Positions 34,314 through 42,665 of a DNA stretch of 64,000 bases are shown piece by piece. The notes under the pieces are model-generated. The model ran no database searches, was not told the origin of the DNA, and saw nothing but the letters and a program-made list of their open reading frames with translations. Origin of the DNA: an uncultured Granulosicoccaceae bacterium (GTDB lineage Bacteria > Pseudomonadota > Gammaproteobacteria > Granulosicoccales > Granulosicoccaceae); assembly GCA_938020525.1 (NCBI GenBank), contig CALIHW010000048.1, forward strand, positions 32,962 through 96,961. The letters run 5' to 3'. Position 1 is the stretch's first letter. The number at the start of each line of letters is the position of its first letter. The position numbers were made by a program, and so were the translations under genes.

Positions 34314-35789
34314 TCAAAGCTCCGATTTAATCAGCACGATGACTTCTTCAAGGTCATCAGCAAGCGCCCTGCAATCAAACCATAAAGAATTTTGGCTAAC
34401 CCGGCCAATTACCGGTAAAGACATTGACCTGAACTTACCGGCGAGTTGATTTGCGGAATTTTCTGAGTTGCCTACAATAACTACGGCATAACTTTCCAGT
34501 GTTTTGGTTGGTAGTGCACCACTACCAATCTGACTTTGGCACGGCAGAACATGCACCTTGAGTTGTGGAATGCTTTCCTGTGTTATGCGCTGCAATTGCT
34601 CTGCGATATGTTTTATTTCATCCCGGCTACGGGATAAAATTTTGAACGACGGAATAGTCTCTGCCAGAGCACCGGGCTTTGCATAAAGCTTGAGTACTTC
34701 TTCTAAAGCCGCTAGCGTAACTTTATCGAGCCGCATAGCGCGCTTCATCGGGTTTTTCTCAATCATACGGATGAGATCAGTTCGTCCGGCGATGATTCCA
34801 CACTGCGGACCGCCGAGTAATTTATCACCGCTAAACGTGATTATGTCTGCGCCATCTGCAAGTGCTTCACGGGCAGTTCGTTCGTATGGTAATCCCCAGA
34901 CGCTCAGATCAGTTAGCGTGCCGCTGCCGAGATCATCAATAAGCGGAATATTGTGTTCATGGGCCAGATTGGCGAGTTCGGAAGCGTCGATACTCTTGGT
35001 GAATCCATTGATTTCATAGTTGCTAGTGTGCACCTTCATTAGTGCCGCGGTCCTTTTGCCTATGCCATCTTCATAATCTTTCAAATGCGTGCGATTTGTG
35101 GTGCCGACTTCGCGTAGCTTGCAATCTGCTTTCTTCATGATCGCTGGCACCCGGAACGATCCACCAATTTCAATCAGTTCACCGCGTGAAACCACAACAT
35201 TTTTTTTGCGAGCGATACTGTTTAGTGTGAGAAGAACGGCTGCTGCATTGTTATTGACTGTTGTCGCAGCCTGTGCCCCTGTGAGACTGCAAATCCATTG
35301 TTCAACATGGTCATCCCGTCTACCACGTTTTCCTGAGGCGAGATCAAACTCAAGGTTACTAGCGCCACGACTGACTTCGACCATAGCCTTTATAGCTGTT
35401 TCAGGGTAGGGAGCGCGCCCGAGGTTGGTGTGCAGTACTGTGCCTGTGAGATTGATTACGCGTTTCAGTGAAGAAGAAAATTTCTCCTCTAGCAGACTTG
35501 CAACTTCAGTGTGCAGGAGATTAATCACCGTGGCATCGCTTATATCTTTTGTTGACCCAGGGTTTTTAGTTGACCCCGGGGTTTTAGATGACCCACGGTT
35601 TTTAGTTGACACATGCTGGGAGTGTTCACTCTGTTTCTCGACGAGGCGAACTCTCAGGTTATCGAGATAAGCCCGGACTTCAGCAGTCACGGCATCTCGG
35701 CCATAGCACTCACTCAGCTCGATAAAAAGGCCACTTTGTAGTATTCGGTCTACAGACGGAAGCTGTTTCGGGTGCGACAAACTATCCAT
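34314..35789 (-). CDS. selA: L-seryl-tRNA(Sec) selenium transferase SelA
   Basis: Converts Ser-tRNA(Sec) to Sec-tRNA(Sec) using selenophosphate. A 491-residue fold-type I PLP enzyme with the PLP lysine K323 in FSGDKLLGGPQ, the N-terminal LPSVDRIL helix region, INLTGTVLHTNLGRAP and the C-terminal RVSQNSLWFDCRAL. Between the N-terminal domain and the core (about residues 60-80) lies a low-complexity insert of repeated STKNPG-like hexapeptides encoded by 18-bp tandem repeats, absent from typical SelA. It lies 140 bp downstream of the selenoprotein gene in the same direction and is probably cotranscribed. No tRNA(Sec) or selD gene was found in the window. Confidence 0.95.
   Translation of the reverse strand: MDSLSHPKQLPSVDRILQSGLFIELSECYGRDAVTAEVRAYLDNLRVRLVEKQSEHSQHVSTKNRGSSKTPGSTKNPGSTKDISDATVINLLHTEVASLLEEKFSSSLKRVINLTGTVLHTNLGRAPYPETAIKAMVEVSRGASNLEFDLASGKRGRRDDHVEQWICSLTGAQAATTVNNNAAAVLLTLNSIARKKNVVVSRGELIEIGGSFRVPAIMKKADCKLREVGTTNRTHLKDYEDGIGKRTAALMKVHTSNYEINGFTKSIDASELANLAHEHNIPLIDDLGSGTLTDLSVWGLPYERTAREALADGADIITFSGDKLLGGPQCGIIAGRTDLIRMIEKNPMKRAMRLDKVTLAALEEVLKLYAKPGALAETIPSFKILSRSRDEIKHIAEQLQRITQESIPQLKVHVLPCQSQIGSGALPTKTLESYAVVIVGNSENSANQLAGKFRSMSLPVIGRVSQNSLWFDCRALADDLEEVIVLIKSEL
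35551..35612. repeat. 18-bp tandem repeat inside selA
   Basis: Three copies of an 18-bp unit (35551-35568, 35569-35586, 35587-35604; plus-strand form GTTGACCCAGGGTTTTTA with small changes) and a partial fourth. The unit length is a multiple of three, so copy changes keep the selA frame and just add or remove six residues of a flexible linker. Confidence 0.85.
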
Positions 35790-35929
35790 GGTGCGTCACA
35801 GTAGCGGTAACCAAAGTAGCGTTAGTAAGTGTAGTGTTGTTTTCTTTCAGCCTGGTTTGCATGTTGTTATCTGATTGAGTGAATTGCCGGTCTATTTTTT
35901 AGCCTGACTAATTTGATTCTGCGATCGTG

Positions 35930-37099
35930 TTAGTCCCGCCATAAGTGTGGCACGATAAACTTAATTCCGAGGTCCCGGATTTTAGCATCGTCTGACTTCA
36001 TGAAGCGATGTCGCAGCTCTCGCATACGAGAGCCCAGCAGAGTTTTTTTCCACAGCCAATTGTGGATCTGCAGGCTGGATGGATTACCTGGACCTGCCAG
36101 TGCGGACTCAATGTAGTAGGCCTTGAGATCGTCTATTGCAAGCCTGAACATAAGTCTGCCCGATATATCTGATCTAATCACTATGAACTCGTCCTTTCTA
36201 TAGATGTCATCAACCAGGGTGGCGAGCTCGTTGATAGATACTTTAGCAATGCCGACAGTTGTTCTGCTCTTGTCAACGCATTCACGTTGATAGTATGGCT
36301 TGAGCGCTGTGCATTCATCGAGAATTGATTGATGCTCTTCTATGTCAGGAGCTTGCCACTGTGTATCTTCGATAAAGCGGGGATCGTCAGAATCGAAATC
36401 TACAAGAGTTGGCTTGTTGGTGGTTTCCACCAGTCGCAGCGCTTGTTCCAATACCTCACGTTGCATTTGTGGATCTGATGGTGGTCCAAGCGGACGACCG
36501 AGCTCAAACGGTACCCACAATGCTCGTGGAGGACGAATTTTTTCAAGGTGGGACTTAACCAACCCTATTACAACGGTGCTTATTCCTGCTTGTTCCAGCC
36601 AATGTGCAATTGCGCTCACGGCGCGAGTGCAGTTTGGTCAAACAGGAAGCAGACACACAGTGTTTATGTTTGCGTCAATTAATTCACTGGCGAGTCGTTC
36701 AACATTTTCTTGTAGTTTGTCCGGTGCTGTTGCGCCCATGAAGGCATAGTGCTTGGCCGCTGTTCTTTCGATGACTTCCTGCTCTGCCATCTCTTTTAGT
36801 ATTGCTCTCGGGAACACGACATTAATATCTTCGGCGAAAGCCGTGCGGTCAAAGTTGACCGATATATGATTCATCAAAATATCCCGCTCTGGCCAGGAGT
36901 TTTCAAAGACACGGTAGTCAGAACTGCTGCCAGAGACATTATCGTCTTTGCGTTTCATTAAACCTGCAGACGATACAAGAGCCACCCGGCACTGATTAAG
37001 AGGTCTTGGGGGTACGAAGGCGGTGTCAGCAATAGTGGGACAATCCAGCGATTCCAGAACCTCCCGCTGCGCCGGTGCCATTTGGTCGAGTCTAGCCAT
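35930..37099 (-). CDS. GrdB-like selenoprotein with in-frame UGA (Sec154)
   Basis: A selenoprotein of the glycine/sarcosine/betaine reductase selenoprotein B-like family. The gene is open from ATG 37099 (GGAG seven bases upstream; the family start MARLDQMAPAQREVL) to a UGA at 36638-36640, then continues in the same frame to 35930, 389 residues if UGA is read as selenocysteine. Conserved family sequence runs across the UGA: VNFDRTAFAEDINVVFP before it, LLPV-U-PNCTRAVSAIAHWLE at it (a UxxCT redox motif), RPPRALWVPFELGRPLG and IDDLKAYYIE after it. A hairpin follows the UGA and selA and selB flank the gene. Its substrate is unknown; a reductive, selenol-based activity is inferred. Ordinary gene finders would report two broken halves (37192-36638 and 36619-35930). 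Confidence 0.9.
36605..36631 (-). promoter_or_regulatory. Putative bacterial SECIS hairpin
   Basis: Six bases after the UGA the transcript can fold as UGCA-cuc-GCGC-[CGUGA]-GCGC-aau-UGCA. The apical loop carries a G at its second position, 19 nt after the UGA, within the 16-37 nt window known for bacterial SECIS elements read by SelB. The inner GCGC stem is firm; the outer UGCA pairs are separated by a 3x3 internal loop. Confidence 0.6.
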
Positions 37100-37262
37100 G
37101 CCGTTCTCCGTGATTGCAGAAATTTTTTGTGTCAGCCAATATACCGTTACTATAGCAGTCAGTATCCATAGATTTATAAGTGACATTTTCACGCCACCTT
37201 ACCTTAAGGGTAATTGTTGGCGTGCACAAATTGCCGAGAGCCAAACTCGTGATAATAATCCA

Positions 37263-39218
37263 ATGATCATTGCTACAGCCGGACATGTTGATCACGGAAA
37301 AACGTCTCTGGTAAAAACGCTAACCGGGACGGACACTGACCGCCACCCAGAGGAGAAGAAGCGCGGACTGACAATTGATATCGGCTTTGCCTATATGCGA
37401 GCCAGATCGGGACAGAACATAGCGCTTATCGACGTGCCCGGTCATGAGAAGTTTGTCCGCAATATGATCGCAGGGGTAGGTCTCGTGGATATCGCTTTGC
37501 TGATTGTAGCGGCAGATGATGGTCCCATGCCGCAGACAATAGAGCACATCGCGATACTGCAGCTTATGGGTGTCAAGCTTGTCGTGCCGGTTATCAGTAA
37601 AACAGACCTTGTTGAGAAGGAGCGACAAGCGCAGGTTGTTGAAGAATTATCCGCTCTTTTGCAAGCCGCCGAGTTGCCAACAGTCGACTACTTTCAGATG
37701 TCTGTTTTGGATAAAGAAGCGGTAATGGCGCTGAAAGAAAAACTAATGGATCTGGTGGAATCCCTGCCAGAACGAAAAGTGCGTGGGCACTTCCGTATGC
37801 CTGTCGATCGGTGTTTTACCCTGGATGGCAGTGGCACCGTGGTAACCGGGAGTGTCTCTTCCGGCAAGCTGGAACAAAATCAAACTTTAACGTTGATTGG
37901 AGAAGGTTCTTCCGAGCGCGGTTCGGCAAGAGCCAGAGGTATACATACTCAAAACACAGAATCTGTAGAGGCGGTAGCGGGCCAAAGGTGTGCGGTAAAC
38001 TTAAGTGGCAGTCTGACTCGTAATGAGCTGCGGCGCGGTTGCTGGATGGTGACAAACCCATCTGCTGTTACCACGACAATTCTAGACGTAACTCTCGAGG
38101 TGGCTTTCAGTTCGGAAGTATTCCGCTCCGAAGCGTATAAGCCAAACCCGGGGGGTCAGAAAGTTCGTCACTGGACTCCTGCACATCTGCACGTGGGCAC
38201 TGCAGATATTCCGTGCCGAATTGCGTTGCTTGACTGCAGTGTTTTACGCCAGGGAGAAAAGGCTTTGGCCAGACTGATTTGTGAAAGGCCGTTAACGGCA
38301 GCACATGGTGACCGGTTTGTTCTACGGGATCAGTCAGCGTGGTCAACTATTGCTGGTGGTACGGTGTTGGATGTGTTGCCACCGAGACGAGGCCGCAGTA
38401 AACCTGCAAGACTCCAACAGCTAGCTGCTCTGAATGCAAGTTCATCAGAGCAGGCATTGAATAACTTACTTGCGATTAATCCTTACGGAATAAATCTGGA
38501 TCAGTTTGCATTGAGATTTAATTTGCTTGATTCCGAAAAGGATAGTCTTTGCAGGAACAATGACCTTCTGATTTTATCTACAGTCATGGGTGATTGGTGC
38601 TACAGCAAAAGCCAAAGCGCGGAAATCGAAAACAAGGTCTTAACTACATTGCTTGATCAACATGCAGAAAATCCTGATCAACTTGGTGTTGGAGTGGAGG
38701 TTGTGCACCGTGCAATTGGTCGGCAGCTGAGCAATGAAATGCTCGAGCATCACTTAAAAGCGCTGGTTAAAAAGAAGCAGGTCGTCAGAGTCGCCTCGAT
38801 ATTTCGTCATGCGGAACATCAAGTGGCCATGAGTCAATCCGATGAGGAGGCTTGGAGCAAGATAAAGCGTGGTCTAATTGATGCGCAACTAACACCACTC
38901 AGAGTCACAGAGTTGGCAGATGTTCTGGAACGTGATGCAGAAGAGACTCGTCGTTTTATGAACCACTGTGTGGCGCATGGCAAAGTATTCAAAGTGACTG
39001 AGAATCGATACTTTCTACCAGATACACTGCATGAGCTGGCAGCAATAGCGGGCAATTTGAGTGAAGTAGATAAACTTACTGTGGCGGAGTTTCGTAACGA
39101 ATCAGGAATTGGCAGAAATCTGGTTGTCGAGTTGCTGGAGTATTTTGATCGCTGCCGTTTTACTCAACGGGTCGGTGATAAGCGCGTCGTGTTGAAGCCA
39201 GCCTCACAAGCATTTTAA
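37263..39218 (+). CDS. selB: Selenocysteine-specific elongation factor SelB
   Basis: Delivers Sec-tRNA(Sec) to ribosomes at UGA codons that carry a SECIS. 651 residues, normal for SelB. The GTPase domain begins at once: MIIATAGHVDHGKTS (P-loop), switch-region GLTIDIGFAY, DVPGHEKFVRNM, and SKTD as the NKxD variant. Beta-barrel domains II and III follow, then four C-terminal winged helices that bind the SECIS (about 440-651). The frame is open 80 codons upstream to 37023, but that stretch overlaps the selenoprotein start and lacks homology; ATG 37263 gives the canonical N-terminus. It is divergent from the selenoprotein/selA unit, with 163 bp between the starts for promoters. Confidence 0.95.
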   Translation: MIIATAGHVDHGKTSLVKTLTGTDTDRHPEEKKRGLTIDIGFAYMRARSGQNIALIDVPGHEKFVRNMIAGVGLVDIALLIVAADDGPMPQTIEHIAILQLMGVKLVVPVISKTDLVEKERQAQVVEELSALLQAAELPTVDYFQMSVLDKEAVMALKEKLMDLVESLPERKVRGHFRMPVDRCFTLDGSGTVVTGSVSSGKLEQNQTLTLIGEGSSERGSARARGIHTQNTESVEAVAGQRCAVNLSGSLTRNELRRGCWMVTNPSAVTTTILDVTLEVAFSSEVFRSEAYKPNPGGQKVRHWTPAHLHVGTADIPCRIALLDCSVLRQGEKALARLICERPLTAAHGDRFVLRDQSAWSTIAGGTVLDVLPPRRGRSKPARLQQLAALNASSSEQALNNLLAINPYGINLDQFALRFNLLDSEKDSLCRNNDLLILSTVMGDWCYSKSQSAEIENKVLTTLLDQHAENPDQLGVGVEVVHRAIGRQLSNEMLEHHLKALVKKKQVVRVASIFRHAEHQVAMSQSDEEAWSKIKRGLIDAQLTPLRVTELADVLERDAEETRRFMNHCVAHGKVFKVTENRYFLPDTLHELAAIAGNLSEVDKLTVAEFRNESGIGRNLVVELLEYFDRCRFTQRVGDKRVVLKPASQAF

Positions 39219-39239
39219 CCGCTACTTATACAGTTCGGT

Positions 39240-40706
39240 CTATTTCCCGCGTCTTTTTTTGTCTTTACCGTGCTGCATCGAAAGTAACAATCTGCCGGCG
39301 AATTGCATCAAGTCTTTTTCACCGTGAACATACCGCCCGTCGATGTGTACAAGAAACTCGCCACTGGTTGCCGTAACCACCTCGACCGGATATTCCGCAT
39401 CGACAAGTCCATTTCTTATATAAGTGCTCGCGGTATGCATTTCGATCTTCTGTAGACCGACAAATTTATTATCAATCTCTGCACTATGGTGATTTTCACG
39501 CCAATCATTAATATCCACCAGATCACCGTTAAGTTGGTTGTAGGTGCTCAGCGTGCTTTCAAATATAAGAGCGGCTGTTTTTCTTGCAGTAATATCAGAG
39601 TCTGTTTGCAATGCGATTACAGCCACCGGAATAGGGGTGTCGCTTGCGTGTTCGTAGTACTCGTGTTTTGTTGCTGCGAGTATTTTAGATGTATAGAAGT
39701 TTACGACGGGTTGCCGCGCAGTCGGATCACCAGCAAATGCAGCTGCTGCCAGCACATTGCGTTTCAAGCTTCCAGTACTGTGCTTTTTCCAGGGTTTTTC
39801 GGCGTTTTCTATGGCAGTAGATAGAGCATCATTGCGCGCTTCCCGGGCTTTGTTAGGAAATGAATCTGGATCTATAATCTGTATGGAGTCCCGCGGTGGC
39901 TTCTTGAATGCAAGATTCAACATTGCATCGCTATCTTCGCGTTTTTGTAGTTGATCAATAAAACGCTCGCCTTCTTTGTAGACGAACTCCAGATTTTTAA
40001 AACTGCGGCTCTGTACATACTTGAGGGCTGGATCATCCGGACTACCTGCATCAAACATATATTTATTCAGTTCATCAAACGCAAAGTTGCACCCGTGCTC
40101 CTCACAGATTCTACGTGTCTGCCATTGTGCATGGCCTTCGATCACCGCGGACTTGGCAAAGACCTCCTGATAAGAGAGAGACTTTTGTCTGAATGCATTG
40201 TATTTTTCATCGTCGGCAGCGTGTACCAGCTCGTGAATCAGAAGCGCTTTTATGGCTTGCTTTGGTGTTGCATTCTGACGGTGCAGATATTTTTCCAGAT
40301 TTTGATCGTGTAGCAGAATTCGCTTTACAGTCGGCGCATATATCGCCAGTACGGATTCTGTTTGGACGGTCAAAATATTGTCGACCAAGTTTTCTGCAAA
40401 TCGAGGGTTATCGAGGTCGTGCTCCAAGGCATCCAGCAAGCTTGATTTTGCATGAACCGCGATACCACGGGCGTCTGTTATTTCCATCTCGACGTGTGAC
40501 AGATCGGTGTTCAGTGCCTGGCCTACCTGGTTACGTGCTTCGGTAAACCATGATTGAACGGGAAGCTCCGGGTATGCAGATAGAGTCGTAGCAACAGATT
40601 TCGAATCATGATGTATCTGCTTGCTTGCGCAACCGGTGAGAAGCGTGCCTGCGATGATGACTGAAGCAACAGTCTTTATTGTGATTGTTATTGGCCGTCG
40701 TAGCAT
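39240..40706 (-). CDS. Lipoprotein with gluzincin-type metallopeptidase motif
   Basis: An unrecognised 488-residue lipoprotein: leader MLRRPITITIKTVASVIIAGTLL with lipobox LLTGC (Cys26). It carries a zinc-peptidase HELVH at 158-162 in LLIHELVHAADD and a further Glu at 190 in VIEGHAQW, the spacing and form expected of a gluzincin HExxH...E site. The rest is mostly helical with no clear family. The ATG at 40706 was chosen because it produces the lipoprotein leader; the frame is open to 40904, but the extra residues look non-coding. It converges with selB (21-bp gap). It is probably a periplasmic or outer-membrane protease or a peptidase-like scaffold. Confidence 0.7.
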   Translation of the reverse strand: MLRRPITITIKTVASVIIAGTLLTGCASKQIHHDSKSVATTLSAYPELPVQSWFTEARNQVGQALNTDLSHVEMEITDARGIAVHAKSSLLDALEHDLDNPRFAENLVDNILTVQTESVLAIYAPTVKRILLHDQNLEKYLHRQNATPKQAIKALLIHELVHAADDEKYNAFRQKSLSYQEVFAKSAVIEGHAQWQTRRICEEHGCNFAFDELNKYMFDAGSPDDPALKYVQSRSFKNLEFVYKEGERFIDQLQKREDSDAMLNLAFKKPPRDSIQIIDPDSFPNKAREARNDALSTAIENAEKPWKKHSTGSLKRNVLAAAAFAGDPTARQPVVNFYTSKILAATKHEYYEHASDTPIPVAVIALQTDSDITARKTAALIFESTLSTYNQLNGDLVDINDWRENHHSAEIDNKFVGLQKIEMHTASTYIRNGLVDAEYPVEVVTATSGEFLVHIDGRYVHGEKDLMQFAGRLLLSMQHGKDKKRRGK

Positions 40707-41020
40707 GGAGATCTTGTAGTACCGGTTACGGGTTCTGATTTCGCTTCTAAGCCGATATGGCCTAGCGCGCGATTTATCTGCGTCTACCAGTTGTATCGAA
40801 CCATGCAAATTTTGCTTGATGCTCCTAGTGCGGATTGTTGAACCGAATATTCTGTGGGTCGCAATAAGTGACTCAATACACTTTATATATAGTGAATATT
40901 CCAATGACTGCTGGAAAAGTCAGAGATTTCACTGCACCCGTAATAGGTAACAGAGACTCTTCAGATAATTGCAGGAGTCATAATATTGACAACACCGGTT
41001 ATTGTTGGCCTGTCGTGTTG

Positions 41021-42511
41021 CTAACTTTTCTTTTGCCTGTTGAACTGGCTTCGTATGCCGGTCATATATAAACGTAACAACAGTAGTATCAGAATCGAGC
41101 TGTGAAGTATGCCGCCGCCGCTGCTTTTGGTTTGCGTCTCTGGGGTGCTGTTTGTCTCAGCAGGGTTATCTGTATCAGTCGAGTTGACTGTCTCGGCTGG
41201 CTGGTTAGTCACAGGCACTATATTTTGCAGTGTCTTTGTATTGATAACGGTCACGATCTGCGCTTCATTATTGGTAACAATGTTTTCGGTTTGTGCTGAA
41301 GTGGTTGTGGCAAATAGTTGAGAGTAACTGTCCACTTTTATCGCAGTGGCTGTGAACTGAACTGTAGCGGACTTTGAAGGTGGTAATTCCTGAAGATCGC
41401 ATTGGACTATTTCTGTGGTATCCGTACAAATATCACTTGCCACGAACTGAAGTGAGTCTGGCAATGAGATGCCTACTCCCGGGGATGTGGCGATATTGGT
41501 CTTGTGAAGGTTGGTTACATCAAGTGTGTAGGTTAGCGTGTCTCCAACCTCAAGCTGCTCTTTGTCTGCAGAGATTGTGAGTTGTAGGTCAACGGTACTA
41601 TCAACTGCTGGTGCTTCGTTTTCAACTAATGTCGTGATGCTGCTTGAATTGTTGTTGGCGACGTTGTCTTCCTGATCAGCAGAGATAACGACACTGACTA
41701 ATTTTTCACCAACAGTTGTGGCTGTTGCTGTTACGGTAAAGGTTGTTGATCCATTAGTCGCGATTTCAGACAACGCACAAAACAGAGTGCCAGCGTCAGT
41801 TTCCGTGCAAGCAGTGCTTGCGGGCTTTTCAAGCCCAGTAGGAAGAGTAACTTGTACAAGCGGGTTGGTGGCAACAAAATGCTCTGAAAGATTTTCAACT
41901 ACAACGGTATAAACCACCTCATCTCCAAGAGTCACAGCACTTGAAGTCGTGTTGAGTGTCACGTTGAGATCGACAGGTTCAATCTGGCCTGGTGGATCTA
42001 TATTAATCGCGACTGCTTCAAGAGTAAGTGTGGTCCAGCGCCCACGTGCAAAAGCATATCCATCACCCTCCGGAATAGTATCGTTTGAGACAGCGATTGA
42101 CTCGACACCGAGTAGTGCGCCTGTAGGGATACTTATATTCTCAAAAGTGTGTTGTTGTTCACCATAGTCTTTATCCGCAGGTGCGTTTACAGCACTTCCG
42201 ACCACCGCACCATCTACCAGAAAGCGAAACTCGCCATCGCCATCAATTTCACCTAGTGCAGTAATGGTGACATTATAAACGCCAGGGCTGCCCTCGAATG
42301 TAAGCGTTGCTCTTGCGAATTTTCCCCGAAACGCCTCGACCCCGGCGTTGATTGCCAAAGCATTAACGCCATTGTGGCGATAGTACGGTACTTCACCGGC
42401 ATCGATATCGGTAAAATCGTTAACGGCTTCATAAGTGAAGGTTGCCGCCCACAGTGGAGTGAGGCCGGTGAGTGCGATTGCGATGGTGAAGAGTTTCACG
42501 CCAAGTTTCAT
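41021..42511 (-). CDS. Secreted DUF11-repeat protein with GlyGly-CTERM-like sorting tail
   Basis: 496 residues with a Sec signal peptide (LFTIAIALTGLTPLWA). The first domain (about 23-175) is a beta-sandwich resembling carbohydrate-binding modules (FRFLVDGAVVGSAVNAP, GVYNVTITALGEIDGDG). Two DUF11-type repeats follow (TLGDEVVYTVVVENLSEH and EVGDTLTYTLDVTNLHKT), each with a paired-Cys segment, then a Thr/Pro/Asn-rich linker. The C-terminus KSSGGGILHSSILILLLL plus a basic tail (NRQKKS) has the Gly-rich motif, TM and Arg/Lys end of GlyGly-CTERM signals processed by rhombosortases. It is likely a surface or secreted adhesin-like protein. No rhombosortase gene is seen nearby. Confidence 0.75.
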   Translation of the reverse strand: MKLGVKLFTIAIALTGLTPLWAATFTYEAVNDFTDIDAGEVPYYRHNGVNALAINAGVEAFRGKFARATLTFEGSPGVYNVTITALGEIDGDGEFRFLVDGAVVGSAVNAPADKDYGEQQHTFENISIPTGALLGVESIAVSNDTIPEGDGYAFARGRWTTLTLEAVAINIDPPGQIEPVDLNVTLNTTSSAVTLGDEVVYTVVVENLSEHFVATNPLVQVTLPTGLEKPASTACTETDAGTLFCALSEIATNGSTTFTVTATATTVGEKLVSVVISADQEDNVANNNSSSITTLVENEAPAVDSTVDLQLTISADKEQLEVGDTLTYTLDVTNLHKTNIATSPGVGISLPDSLQFVASDICTDTTEIVQCDLQELPPSKSATVQFTATAIKVDSYSQLFATTTSAQTENIVTNNEAQIVTVINTKTLQNIVPVTNQPAETVNSTDTDNPAETNSTPETQTKSSGGGILHSSILILLLLRLYMTGIRSQFNRQKKS

Positions 42512-42665
42512 AATGTCCCCGGAGCAGAAAAAGACGGACTATTGGATAGGTAGGCGTCAAAAACGCGGTAAACTTGACTGTCAGCACTGCTGCACCTTGA
42601 ATTTCGAACACAAAAACTTATAGCGGATCTTGCTTGCGGATCCTGCGAAAGATGTCAGGACAAAT

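Noticed and set aside
35551..35612. Possible CRISPR-like repeats
   Set aside because: Units are contiguous with no spacers and are in frame inside selA, so they are a protein-coding tandem repeat.
36638..36640. UGA as a true stop or a nonsense mutation splitting a gene
   Set aside because: Conserved family sequence continues in the same frame on both sides, the UxxCT motif is formed by the UGA itself, a SECIS-like hairpin follows, and selA/selB are adjacent.
37023..37262. 80-codon upstream extension of selB
   Set aside because: It overlaps the divergent selenoprotein start and lacks homology; SelB proteins begin directly with the GTPase domain.
34290..37262. Search for tRNA-Sec (selC) within the sel locus
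   Set aside because: The gaps between selA, the selenoprotein gene and selB contain no long-variable-arm tRNA and no UCA anticodon stem-loop.
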